Source of the DNA: JAWAAW01 sp038884575
GTDB lineage: Archaea; Nanobdellota; Nanobdellia; Woesearchaeales; ARS49
Reading direction: 5' to 3'
Assembly (NCBI GenBank): GCA_038884575.1
Contig: JAWABQ010000002.1
Location: 1-64,000, forward strand
Length of the DNA: 64,000 nucleotides
In this document: in pieces, positions 57,683 to 64,000 of the stretch
Position numbering within the stretch: the stretch's first letter is position 1
How the letters are laid out: each line of letters opens with the position of its first letter
Notes under the pieces: model-generated
Databases searched by the model: none
What the model was told of the DNA's origin: nothing
The model's input: the letters and a program-made list of their open reading frames with translations, nothing else
Program-made: the position numbers and the translations under genes

Positions 57683-58252
57683 ATGATTATGACCTCCCAA
57701 GAAGTTGATGAATTTGCTTATGAGCTGAAAATACCCAAGGAAAGGGTCGCCGTGCTCATAGGAAAGAAAGGCGAGCTGAAACGACAGCTGGAACACGTCA
57801 CAAAGACAAAAATAAAAGTCGATTCGGACGAGGGCGACGTGAGCATTTCAGGCGCTGATGCCTTATTGCTGTACAGCTGCCGCGAAATAGTCAGGGCAAT
57901 AGGCAGGGGATTTAACCCGCAAATCGCAATGCAGCTCCTGAAGCAGGACTATGGAATTGAGTTCATTAACCTGACTGAATATGCATCCACACAAAAAGAG
58001 CTTGAAAGGCTCCGCGGAAGAGTCATTGGCGAGGGCGGGAAGTCACGAAAAACAATCGAGGACCTGACATTCACGAATATCAGCGTTTACGGAAAGACAA
58101 TAGGCATCATCGGAAGGCTCGAAGGCATTCCTGCTGCAAGAAAGGCAGTTGAGGCACTGCTTTCAGGCAGAAAACACGGAACAGTGTACAAGTTCCTTGA
58201 GCGCAACAGGAAACAGATGCGCTTAGCGGAACAGGGTGTTGACAATGGCTGA
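57683..58252 (+). CDS. KH-domain protein, Krr1/Pno1 (Dim2) family
   Basis: 189 residues with two KH domains: the first with RVAVLIGKKGELKRQLEHVT and the second with LRGRVIGEGGKSRKTIEDLT, the GxxG loops being GKKG and GEGG. Archaeal Pno1/Dim2 binds the 16S 3' end during assembly. ATG 57683 is used; 57689 is possible. Its last 8 nt overlap top6B. The order rio1-KH-top6B-top6A is a known archaeal arrangement. Confidence 0.9.
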   Translation: MIMTSQEVDEFAYELKIPKERVAVLIGKKGELKRQLEHVTKTKIKVDSDEGDVSISGADALLLYSCREIVRAIGRGFNPQIAMQLLKQDYGIEFINLTEYASTQKELERLRGRVIGEGGKSRKTIEDLTFTNISVYGKTIGIIGRLEGIPAARKAVEALLSGRKHGTVYKFLERNRKQMRLAEQGVDNG

Positions 58253-59879
58253 AAAAATCATTGCAGAAAAGCTGGCTGAGAAGCAGAAGGCGGTTTCTGT
58301 TGCTGAATTCTTTGAGAGAAACAGGCATTTGCTTGGCTTTGACAACAAAAGAAAAGCCCTGCTGACAGTGGTAAAGGAGGCAGTTGACAACTCCCTTGAC
58401 GCCTGCGAGGAGGCAAGAATACTGCCAGAGGTTTCTGTGCAAATAATCGAAATGGGCAATGAAAGGTTCAGGATAATTGTTGAGGACAACGGGCCAGGAA
58501 TAGTCAAGAAGCAGATTGCAAACGTGTTCGCAAGACTGCTTTACGGCTCAAAATTCCACACAATGAAGCAGGGCAGGGGCCAGCAGGGGATAGGCATTTC
58601 TGCAGCAGTACTTTACGCGCAACTGACAACAGGAAGGCCTGCAAAAATAACAACAAGAATAGACCCAAAACACCCTGCACACCACATGGAACTGCATCTT
58701 GACACAAAAACAAACGAGCCGCACATAGTCAAGGAACACGAAATTGAGTGGAAAAAAGACCACGGCACAAAAGTCGAGCTTGACATCGAGGCAAGCTACC
58801 AGAAAGGAGACCAAAGCGTTGACAGCTACCTGAAGGAAACAGCAATCGTCAACCCCCACGCAACAATAGTTTACACAAATCCAAAAGCAGAACAGGTCAT
58901 ATTCCCAAGGGCTTCTGACAAGCTTCCAAAAGAGCCGCAGGAAATCAAGCCACACCCATATGGTGTTGAGATTGGAATAATGCTCAAAATGATTCGTTCA
59001 ACAGAATCAAGGACACTGCAGTCATTCCTGATGAACGAATTCTCAAGGGTCGGAAGCCAGACAGCAAAGGAAATCTGCGCAAACGCAGGCCTGACCACTG
59101 ACATGAAGCCTCGCGAGCTCGAACTCGGGCATGTCGAAAAGCTGATGGAGGGTATAAAGAAGACAAAAATCATTGCGCCGCCAACAGACTGCATAGTGCC
59201 GATAGGCGAGGAATTATTGGAAAAAGGGCTTCGCAAGGAAGTTGCAGCAGAATTCTACACTGCTGTTACCCGACCTCCTGAAGTTTACCGCGGAATCCCG
59301 TTCGTCATTGAGGTTGCGCTCGCATATGGAGGACAGCAGCCCAAGGAGGAGCCTGCAAGAATCTTGAGGTTTGCAAACAGGGTTCCGCTATTGTACCAGC
59401 AATCGTCCTGCGCAGCATTCAAGAGCATCCTGCAGACAAACTGGAAGCCTTACGGAATGCAGCAAAGCGGAGGGGCAGTGCCAGTAGGTCCATTGACAAT
59501 AATTGTCCATCTGGCATCAGTCTGGCCGCCATTCACGTCAGAAGCAAAAGAAGCCATAGCGCACTATCCGGAAATCGTCAAGGAAATCAAGCTTGCGCTG
59601 CAGGAGGCAGGAAGAAGGCTTGGAGCATACGTAAACAAGAAAAGAAGAGTGGGGCTTGAAAGGGAAAGGGTAAACATATTTGAGCGCTACATCCCGGAAG
59701 TCGCTGATTCGCTGGCAGCACTGTCAGGCGAGAACAAGAAAGCCCTTGAGTCCCAGCTGAACTCAATGCTTGCAAAGAACAAGGAATTCATAATCAGCAA
59801 TACTGCAGCCATTCCAGAATCAAGAAAAGATGAAGAAGACAAAATCAAGCTCACGGGCTCAGCAGAAAGTGATGAATAA
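58245..59879 (+). CDS. top6B: DNA topoisomerase VI subunit B
   Basis: 544 residues. GHKL ATPase: VKEAVDNSLDACEEA, IIVEDNGPGIVKKQIANVFA and GRGQQGIGISAAVLYAQLTT. The transducer domain with WKPYGMQQSGGAVPVGPLTI follows (switch-lysine region GQQ-like). Together with subunit A it relaxes and decatenates DNA by double-strand passage. ATG 58245 overlaps the KH gene; a GTG at 58236 is less likely. Confidence 0.96.
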   Translation: MAEKIIAEKLAEKQKAVSVAEFFERNRHLLGFDNKRKALLTVVKEAVDNSLDACEEARILPEVSVQIIEMGNERFRIIVEDNGPGIVKKQIANVFARLLYGSKFHTMKQGRGQQGIGISAAVLYAQLTTGRPAKITTRIDPKHPAHHMELHLDTKTNEPHIVKEHEIEWKKDHGTKVELDIEASYQKGDQSVDSYLKETAIVNPHATIVYTNPKAEQVIFPRASDKLPKEPQEIKPHPYGVEIGIMLKMIRSTESRTLQSFLMNEFSRVGSQTAKEICANAGLTTDMKPRELELGHVEKLMEGIKKTKIIAPPTDCIVPIGEELLEKGLRKEVAAEFYTAVTRPPEVYRGIPFVIEVALAYGGQQPKEEPARILRFANRVPLLYQQSSCAAFKSILQTNWKPYGMQQSGGAVPVGPLTIIVHLASVWPPFTSEAKEAIAHYPEIVKEIKLALQEAGRRLGAYVNKKRRVGLERERVNIFERYIPEVADSLAALSGENKKALESQLNSMLAKNKEFIISNTAAIPESRKDEEDKIKLTGSAESDE

Positions 59880-60955
59880 TGAATGATGCAAAGAAAAAAC
59901 TGCAAGAAATAGGAAAGGAACTTGTAGAATCAGTCAAGAAAGGAAAACAGCCAAAGATTGACGTCCCAGTAAGGGCATTAAGCAACATAGTCTACAACGA
60001 GAAGACAAAAACCCTTGAGTTGGGAAACAAGACAGCAGAAAGGATGTTCTTCAATGTCGGACACGTCAAGAAATTCGTCCAGACGCTTGAAGTCGCAAAG
60101 ATTTCAAAACAACTGCTTGACCTGGCAAAGCACGCATCACTCAGGGACGTATTCTACATGGCAAAACGCACTTTGCCCGGCACAAACACAAACCTTGTTG
60201 ACGAGCAAAGCGAATCAGACAACGCAATAGAGGACATGGAGCTCATTTCAGGATTCTCAAGGGAGCAACTGAACATCAATGCAAACAAGAACGGCTCAGT
60301 AGCAGGGCACGTGGTGATTGAGGACAAGGGAGACACGATAGACTGGAGCAAAATGGGCTCAGGGGGATGGTCAATCCCGTCAAATGTTGAAGACATCAAG
60401 TTCAAGAAAGTAGACGCAAAATACGTCCTCTACATGGAAAAGGCAGCAGTCTGGGAGCGTCTGCACGAGGACAAGTTCTGGGACAAGCACAAATGCATCA
60501 TAATGAGCTCGCAGGGGCAGACAACCCGCGGAATCAGGAGGCTTTTGCAAAGGCTGTCAACAGAACACAGCCTGCCGATTTACGTCCTGTGCGACTATGA
60601 CCCGTACGGAGTCTACATTTACTCCGTCCTGAAGTTTGGCTCTATCAATCTGGCACACATGACGCAGACCCTGACGCTGCCAAATGCAAAATATCTCGGC
60701 ATAACCTCTGATGATATTGACAAGTACAACCTGAAAAAGCACTTCATCAAGCTGAAAGACGTTGACATCTCGCGCCTGAAGCAGATTGCAGAGTATGACT
60801 GGTTCAAGAACAACAAAGTCTGGCAGCGCGAGTTCAAGATGATGAAGGCATTCGGAGCAAAAGCAGAAATCCAGGCATTGAGCGCGCGAGGAATCACATT
60901 CATTTCTGACCATTATTTGCCTGAAAAAATAAAGAACAAGGACTGGATTGAATGA
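59879..60955 (+). CDS. top6A: DNA topoisomerase VI subunit A (Spo11 homologue)
   Basis: 358 residues. The catalytic tyrosine lies in HASLRDVFYMAKRTLPG, and the TOPRIM metal site is seen in IMSSQGQTTRGIRRLLQRLS and YVLCDYDPYGVYIYSVLKFG. The start overlaps the top6B stop by 1 nt (TAATG). Co-occurs in this window with gyrase A. Confidence 0.96.
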   Translation: MNDAKKKLQEIGKELVESVKKGKQPKIDVPVRALSNIVYNEKTKTLELGNKTAERMFFNVGHVKKFVQTLEVAKISKQLLDLAKHASLRDVFYMAKRTLPGTNTNLVDEQSESDNAIEDMELISGFSREQLNINANKNGSVAGHVVIEDKGDTIDWSKMGSGGWSIPSNVEDIKFKKVDAKYVLYMEKAAVWERLHEDKFWDKHKCIIMSSQGQTTRGIRRLLQRLSTEHSLPIYVLCDYDPYGVYIYSVLKFGSINLAHMTQTLTLPNAKYLGITSDDIDKYNLKKHFIKLKDVDISRLKQIAEYDWFKNNKVWQREFKMMKAFGAKAEIQALSARGITFISDHYLPEKIKNKDWIE

Positions 60956-60967
60956 TTTGCTTCGCTA

Positions 60968-61074
60968 CGGCCCTGGGAGGATTTGAACCCCCGATCTTCC
61001 GCTCACTCCGACTAGGAATAGAAGGTTCAGCGGCATACGCCACGGCTGCTCTATCCAAGCTGAGCTACAGGGCC
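60968..61074 (-). tRNA. tRNA-Arg (TCT), interrupted, probably by two introns
   Basis: Acceptor GGCCCTG/CAGGGCC, D arm GCTC/GAGC with the Arg-like GGATAG loop, and T arm GGGGG-TTCAAAT-CCTCC are intact, with discriminator G. The anticodon region is 32 nt too long. Removing 61026-61042 (17 nt, around position 30/31) and 61004-61018 (15 nt, at canonical 37/38) leaves stem GCCGC/GCGGA and loop CTTCTAA, the archaeal tRNA-Arg(TCT) loop, with one G-A mismatch at 27-43. TTTAAA near 61102-61107 is the promoter. Existence of the tRNA is clear; the intron count and isotype are inferred. Confidence 0.75.
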
Positions 61075-61172
61075 AATGCTTATTCGCACATTTTCAGCTC
61101 TTTTAAATCTTTCCACTGGTCACTGGACATGGTCACGCAGGGTATGAAAACCAGGTGTCGATAAGATGAGGC

Positions 61173-61874
61173 ATGATTTCAGCAGAGTTGGCTGAATTGG
61201 CAGGAATTTTTGCTGCCGATGGGTGTATGCAAAAAGATTACATTTGTTTATGGGGCAATATCAGAGAGGACCGGCCTTATTATGAAGGAACAATTACTTC
61301 TTTATTTGAAAAAGAGTTTCATACGACACCTAAATGCCATGAAAAACCAAGCAATTCTGTGTATGGCTTTTATATCTGCAAAAGGAAAATAATCCAAGAG
61401 TTTCAAAAACTGGGTTTTCATCCAGGAAATAAGACATATACAGTTAAAGTTCCTGAACAGATAATGACAGACAGGCGACCTGAAATCTGGGCAAGTTTTA
61501 TTCGTGGATTTTTTGACGGTGATGGCTGTTTGCACTTCAGCAAAAGAAAGGGCACCTATTCTAAATTCAAAAGAGAGCATCACACATATCCAAGAATACT
61601 CATTACTTCTCGATCATTCGGTTTAGCGCGGCAGATTTATGAACTCTTACAGAGATTAGGAATTCATTCAACGCTAACTTATAAAAAACCAGGAACACTC
61701 AGAGAAAATCCTTGCGCAGTAATTACCATTCGAGGCATTCAGATGTTAGAGAATTGGATGAAAATTATAGGGATGAGTAATAATTCAAGTCTTACAAAAT
61801 ATTTGCTTTGGAAAAAACAGGGATTTTGTCCATCTTATACTTCGATGAAAGAGCGTATAGAACTTATGGCCTGA
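61173..61874 (+). CDS. Free-standing LAGLIDADG homing endonuclease
   Basis: 233 residues. Two LAGLIDADG motifs are seen: LAELAGIFAADGCMQ at residue 6 and ASFIRGFFDGDGCLHF at about 108, followed by the second-domain ITSRSFGLARQIYELLQRLG. Single-chain two-motif enzymes act as monomers on DNA. It lies between tRNA-Arg and tRNA-Cys, not within an intron or intein. Codon use is clearly more A/T-rich than the neighbours, suggesting recent transfer. GAGGC lies just before the ATG. Confidence 0.88.
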   Translation: MISAELAELAGIFAADGCMQKDYICLWGNIREDRPYYEGTITSLFEKEFHTTPKCHEKPSNSVYGFYICKRKIIQEFQKLGFHPGNKTYTVKVPEQIMTDRRPEIWASFIRGFFDGDGCLHFSKRKGTYSKFKREHHTYPRILITSRSFGLARQIYELLQRLGIHSTLTYKKPGTLRENPCAVITIRGIQMLENWMKIIGMSNNSSLTKYLLWKKQGFCPSYTSMKERIELMA

Positions 61875-61919
61875 ATTGAGATACTTTTTTAAAGATGTCA
61901 CAGCATAACACTGTTGTCT

Positions 61920-61993
61920 GCCGCGGTAGCCAAATCCGGCAAGGCAATCGCCTGCAGAGCGATCATTTGGGGGTTCAAATCCCTCCCGCGGCT
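61920..61993 (+). tRNA. tRNA-Cys (GCA)
   Basis: Acceptor GCCGCGG/CCGCGGC with U73, anticodon stem ATCGC/GCGAT with loop CTGCAGA giving GCA, T arm GGGGG-TTCAAAT-CCCTC. No intron. TTTTTTAAAG near 61884-61893 is the promoter. Starts 45 nt after the homing endonuclease stop. Confidence 0.95.
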
Positions 61994-62013
61994 TATTCAC
62001 AAATGTGGTTGTT

Positions 62014-62574
62014 ATGAAACGAGCAATAATTGCATTTATTATCATGATGTTCCTGATAGGATGCCAGCCTGCAGCAAAGCCAGAAGCGCAACAAGCGCTT
62101 GCTGCGGCTCCAGTCCCTGCGACAGCTCCTGCGCCTGTGACTGAATCAGCACCCGCACCACAGCCAGCACCAGCAGAACCAGCTCAATCACCTTATGAAG
62201 TAATGCAGGAAGTTTCTGCAGCTTCAGGGCAGGTGTCGCCAGGACCGACTACTGCATTAGAGCCTGCAGTGCTGAAGGAGGGGTATTTCCACAAGGTCGT
62301 GCACGAGACAAACGGAAATGTGCAGATAGCACGGGCATTGGGCGGAACATTGTCCCTTAACCTGCGCGGGTTTGACACAGAGCCAGGGCCAGGGCTTACG
62401 GTTGTCCTGCACAACGGCGACCCAGCAAACGGGTATGTTGTTGGAACCCTCATTTCCCACACAGGAAACTACCCATACAGCCTGCCAAATGATTTTGACG
62501 TGAACAAGTACACCAAAGTCGCAATTTATAACAAGAAATACAACGTGGTATGGGGCGAGGCTGACCTCAAGTGA
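62014..62574 (+). CDS. DM13-domain lipoprotein
   Basis: 186 residues. A signal peptide ends in the lipobox MFLIGC; then an Ala/Pro/Gln linker to about residue 75. The last 100 residues are a DM13 domain (GYFHKVVHETNGNVQIARAL, GPGLTVVLHNGDPANGYVVG, YSLPNDFDVNKYTKVAIYNK, ending VVWGEADLK). DM13 domains are proposed redox or electron-transfer modules; the conserved cysteine seen in some is absent here. Surface-anchored. ATG 62014 is preferred over an upstream GTG. Confidence 0.8.
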   Translation: MKRAIIAFIIMMFLIGCQPAAKPEAQQALAAAPVPATAPAPVTESAPAPQPAPAEPAQSPYEVMQEVSAASGQVSPGPTTALEPAVLKEGYFHKVVHETNGNVQIARALGGTLSLNLRGFDTEPGPGLTVVLHNGDPANGYVVGTLISHTGNYPYSLPNDFDVNKYTKVAIYNKKYNVVWGEADLK

Positions 62575-63353
62575 AGCGAAAAATCCTGCTGAAGAAGGAG
62601 CAAAAGCAGTTTGTGCCAGAGCTTGACAGGGAAGTAAGGATTGAAAAAGAGGCAATGTTCTACGTTTTTGACCCAGGAAAGGACTTTCACACAAAATATG
62701 GCGCAATAAGCAAAAAAGAGCTTGCCAAAAAACCAGGAAGCCATGTAAAAACATCAAAAGGAAAGGAATTCACACTGATCGAGGCTGATTTTGCAGACGA
62801 CTTAGGGCACATACGCAGGCTTCCCCAGACAATGTCAGCCAAGGACATGGGAATAATTGTTTCCGCAACAGGCGTGAACAAAGAAAGCTTTGCAATAGAC
62901 GCAGGGACAGGCTCTGGCGCGCTTGCCTGCTATCTTGCACACATTTGCAAAAAGGTTGTGAGCTATGAAATAATGGACAAGCACATTGAAGTCGCAAAAC
63001 AAAACCAAAAATTCCTTGGCTTGAAGAATTTGGTGATTAAGAAAGGAAGCATTTACGAAAAAATCCCTGAAAAAAATGCTGATTTGCTTGTCCTTGACGT
63101 GCCAGAGCCGTGGAAGGCAATAAAAACAGCAGAAAACGCATTAAGAATCGGCGGATACCTTGTTGTTTATGCAATACAGGCAACACAAATGCTGAATTTC
63201 GCAAATGCAATACTCAAAGACAAGAGGTTTTTGCTTGTAAAAACCTGCGAACTAATCGAAAGGACGTGGAAAGCAGAAGGAAACATACTCAGGCCAAGCA
63301 CAGCGCCATTCGGCCACACAGGATTCCTTGTTTTTGCGAGGAAAATATGCTGA
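62571..63353 (+). CDS. trmI: tRNA (adenine-N1)-methyltransferase TrmI
   Basis: 260 residues. RRLPQTMSAKDMGIIVSATG precedes motif I FAIDAGTGSGALACYLA; later LLVLDVPEPWKAIKTAENAL contains the D(V/L)PxPW motif, and IERTWKAEGNILRPS is the R-x-W-x(7)-RP C-terminal signature of m1A58 enzymes. Methylates A57/A58 in the T loop. A GTG start overlaps the DM13 gene stop by 4 nt; no ATG is well placed. Confidence 0.9.
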   Translation: MKRKILLKKEQKQFVPELDREVRIEKEAMFYVFDPGKDFHTKYGAISKKELAKKPGSHVKTSKGKEFTLIEADFADDLGHIRRLPQTMSAKDMGIIVSATGVNKESFAIDAGTGSGALACYLAHICKKVVSYEIMDKHIEVAKQNQKFLGLKNLVIKKGSIYEKIPEKNADLLVLDVPEPWKAIKTAENALRIGGYLVVYAIQATQMLNFANAILKDKRFLLVKTCELIERTWKAEGNILRPSTAPFGHTGFLVFARKIC

Positions 63354-63356
63354 AAA

Positions 63357-64000
63357 TCAGATGCTGAATTCTTCCTTGACCTGCTTTTCAAAAATCATTC
63401 TTGCAGGGAAGCCCTTGCTCGCGACAAAAGTGTTAAAGTCAACCCTTGATATGCCCTTTGACATTGCCTTTCTCTGAAGTTCTGCAATTCTTTGGCCAAA
63501 AACGCTGTAATTCGGCGAGTATCCGGGGTTTTCAAAGAAGCTAAATGTAAGGTCAAAGATGCGCTTCTTTGGCAATCCTGTTTTTTTGTGAGCCCATTCA
63601 ACAAAATCCGCATATTTTTGCTTGCCGGAATTGACCCTGCTGTCGCTGATTGCCCGCAAGAACCTTCCAACACGCCATTTTCTCACGACATATTCCATTG
63701 CATCGTTAAAAGTCTCCAAGTCAGAATACTGGCTAATGAACTTTATCACGTTTTTTTCTGCCTTGCTTGGCATGTATTCGTGCTCCAAATGCCTGAAAAC
63801 CTCAAGAAGCTCAATTTCGCGGTGAAAGCTCAAGCCCTCTGTGATTGGCGTGTCCAAGGATGAGCCAAGAATCTCAACCAATCTGAGCTTTCCAAGATAC
63901 CCTGTATAGCTGTTCATGAAGTTGACACAGTGGCCGTGCTCTTCGTGAATTGTTAACTGGAAAATTTCAGGAAGGCAGTCATTAGGGCTTCCTCTTTTGT
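63357..64000 (-). CDS. HExxxH metallopeptidase-like protein, partial (5' end outside window)
   Basis: The frame stays open to the window edge: upstream of the first ATG (63917) it continues without stop and encodes TIHEEHGHCVNFMNSYTGYL. The HEEHGH (H-E-x-x-x-H), followed after 28 residues by ITEGLSFHRE, parallels HEIGVH and TEEGLAVLHE of the DUF1704 protein at 47810, so I take it as a related gluzincin. The visible C-terminal part is mostly helical. The true start is beyond 64000. Convergent with trmI, 3 nt apart. Confidence 0.6.
   Translation of the reverse strand, partial: KRGSPNDCLPEIFQLTIHEEHGHCVNFMNSYTGYLGKLRLVEILGSSLDTPITEGLSFHREIELLEVFRHLEHEYMPSKAEKNVIKFISQYSDLETFNDAMEYVVRKWRVGRFLRAISDSRVNSGKQKYADFVEWAHKKTGLPKKRIFDLTFSFFENPGYSPNYSVFGQRIAELQRKAMSKGISRVDFNTFVASKGFPARMIFEKQVKEEFSI

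Noticed and set aside
60968..61074. Phe or Ala anticodon for the interrupted tRNA
   Set aside because: These readings leave the anticodon stem unpaired or need a shortened D stem; the Arg reading restores loop, position 38 and variable region.
1..64000. CRISPR array, rRNA genes or replication origin
   Set aside because: No spaced repeats, no 16S/23S/5S segments and no cluster of origin boxes beside a cdc6 gene were seen.

Overview
The window is from an archaeon, most likely a DPANN-type lineage; the sequence does not settle the phylum. The evidence is archaeal information-processing genes throughout (S4e, L19e, L32e, L18e, RpoD, RpoN, PCNA, Hef, HerA-like ATPase, Topo VI, archaeal DnaG, NAC, Sec61 beta, RIO1), archaeal RNase P RNA and SRP RNA, tRNA introns at the canonical 37/38 site, and TATA boxes about 26 bp from many starts, often with no leader. 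DPANN placement rests mainly on a single-chain PriS-PriL primase, small genes packed with 4-nt overlaps, and several small coiled-coil proteins without recognisable homologues. Bacterial-looking genes (a bacterial-type leucyl-tRNA synthetase, gyrase A, ScpB) sit among the archaeal ones.

Layout. 1-13500, minus strand: one long ribosomal protein operon running L3-L4-L23-L2-S19-L22-S3-L29-eIF1-S17-L14-L24-S4e-L5-S14-S8-L6-L32e-L19e-L18-S5-L30-L15-SecY and then a DUF106/EMC3-like insertase cut by the edge. The secY tail is duplicated around a palindromic insert. 13.5-20.8 kb: fused primase, TOPRIM protein, HtpX, Hef, a degenerate M50-like membrane protein, a TraB-family protein. 20.9-25.8 kb: PRC-barrel protein, tRNA-Gly, an operon of repeat, B-box and coiled-coil proteins, PCNA, RNase J, tRNA-Leu. 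25.9-30.2 kb: radical SAM protein lacking one cluster cysteine, GT9 glycosyltransferase, three small coiled-coil proteins of which two are paralogues. 30.2-36.4 kb: a cysteine-rich orphan, winged-helix protein plus ScpB, zinc ribbon, gyrase A, THUMP methyltransferase. 36.4-39 kb: RNase P RNA, Sec61 beta, NAC, tRNA-His with intron. 39-43 kb: S13-S4-S11-RpoD, tRNA-Leu, L18e-L13-S9-RpoN. 43-56.5 kb: methyltransferases, LeuRS, SRP RNA, a HExxxH metallopeptidase, an MBL-fold enzyme, presenilin homologue, TrpRS, lipoprotein, HerA-like ATPase, DnaG. 56.5-64 kb: a candidate structured RNA upstream of dnaG, RIO1-KH-Top6B-Top6A, a tRNA-Arg that appears to hold two introns, a LAGLIDADG endonuclease, tRNA-Cys, a DM13 lipoprotein, TrmI, and a second HExxxH metallopeptidase cut by the window edge.

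The genes are mostly core functions: translation and its coupling to secretion (SecY, Sec61 beta, SRP RNA, DUF106, NAC), RNA processing (RNase P RNA, RNase J, DnaG, KH protein, TrmI) and chromosome maintenance (primase, PCNA, Hef, HerA, Topo VI, gyrase, ScpB). The least explained parts are the paralogous coiled-coil operon (28.9-30.1 kb), the repeat/B-box/coiled-coil operon (21.9-23.5 kb), the RNA upstream of dnaG, the palindromic inserts at gene 3' ends, and TATA boxes placed symmetrically between divergent leaderless genes.
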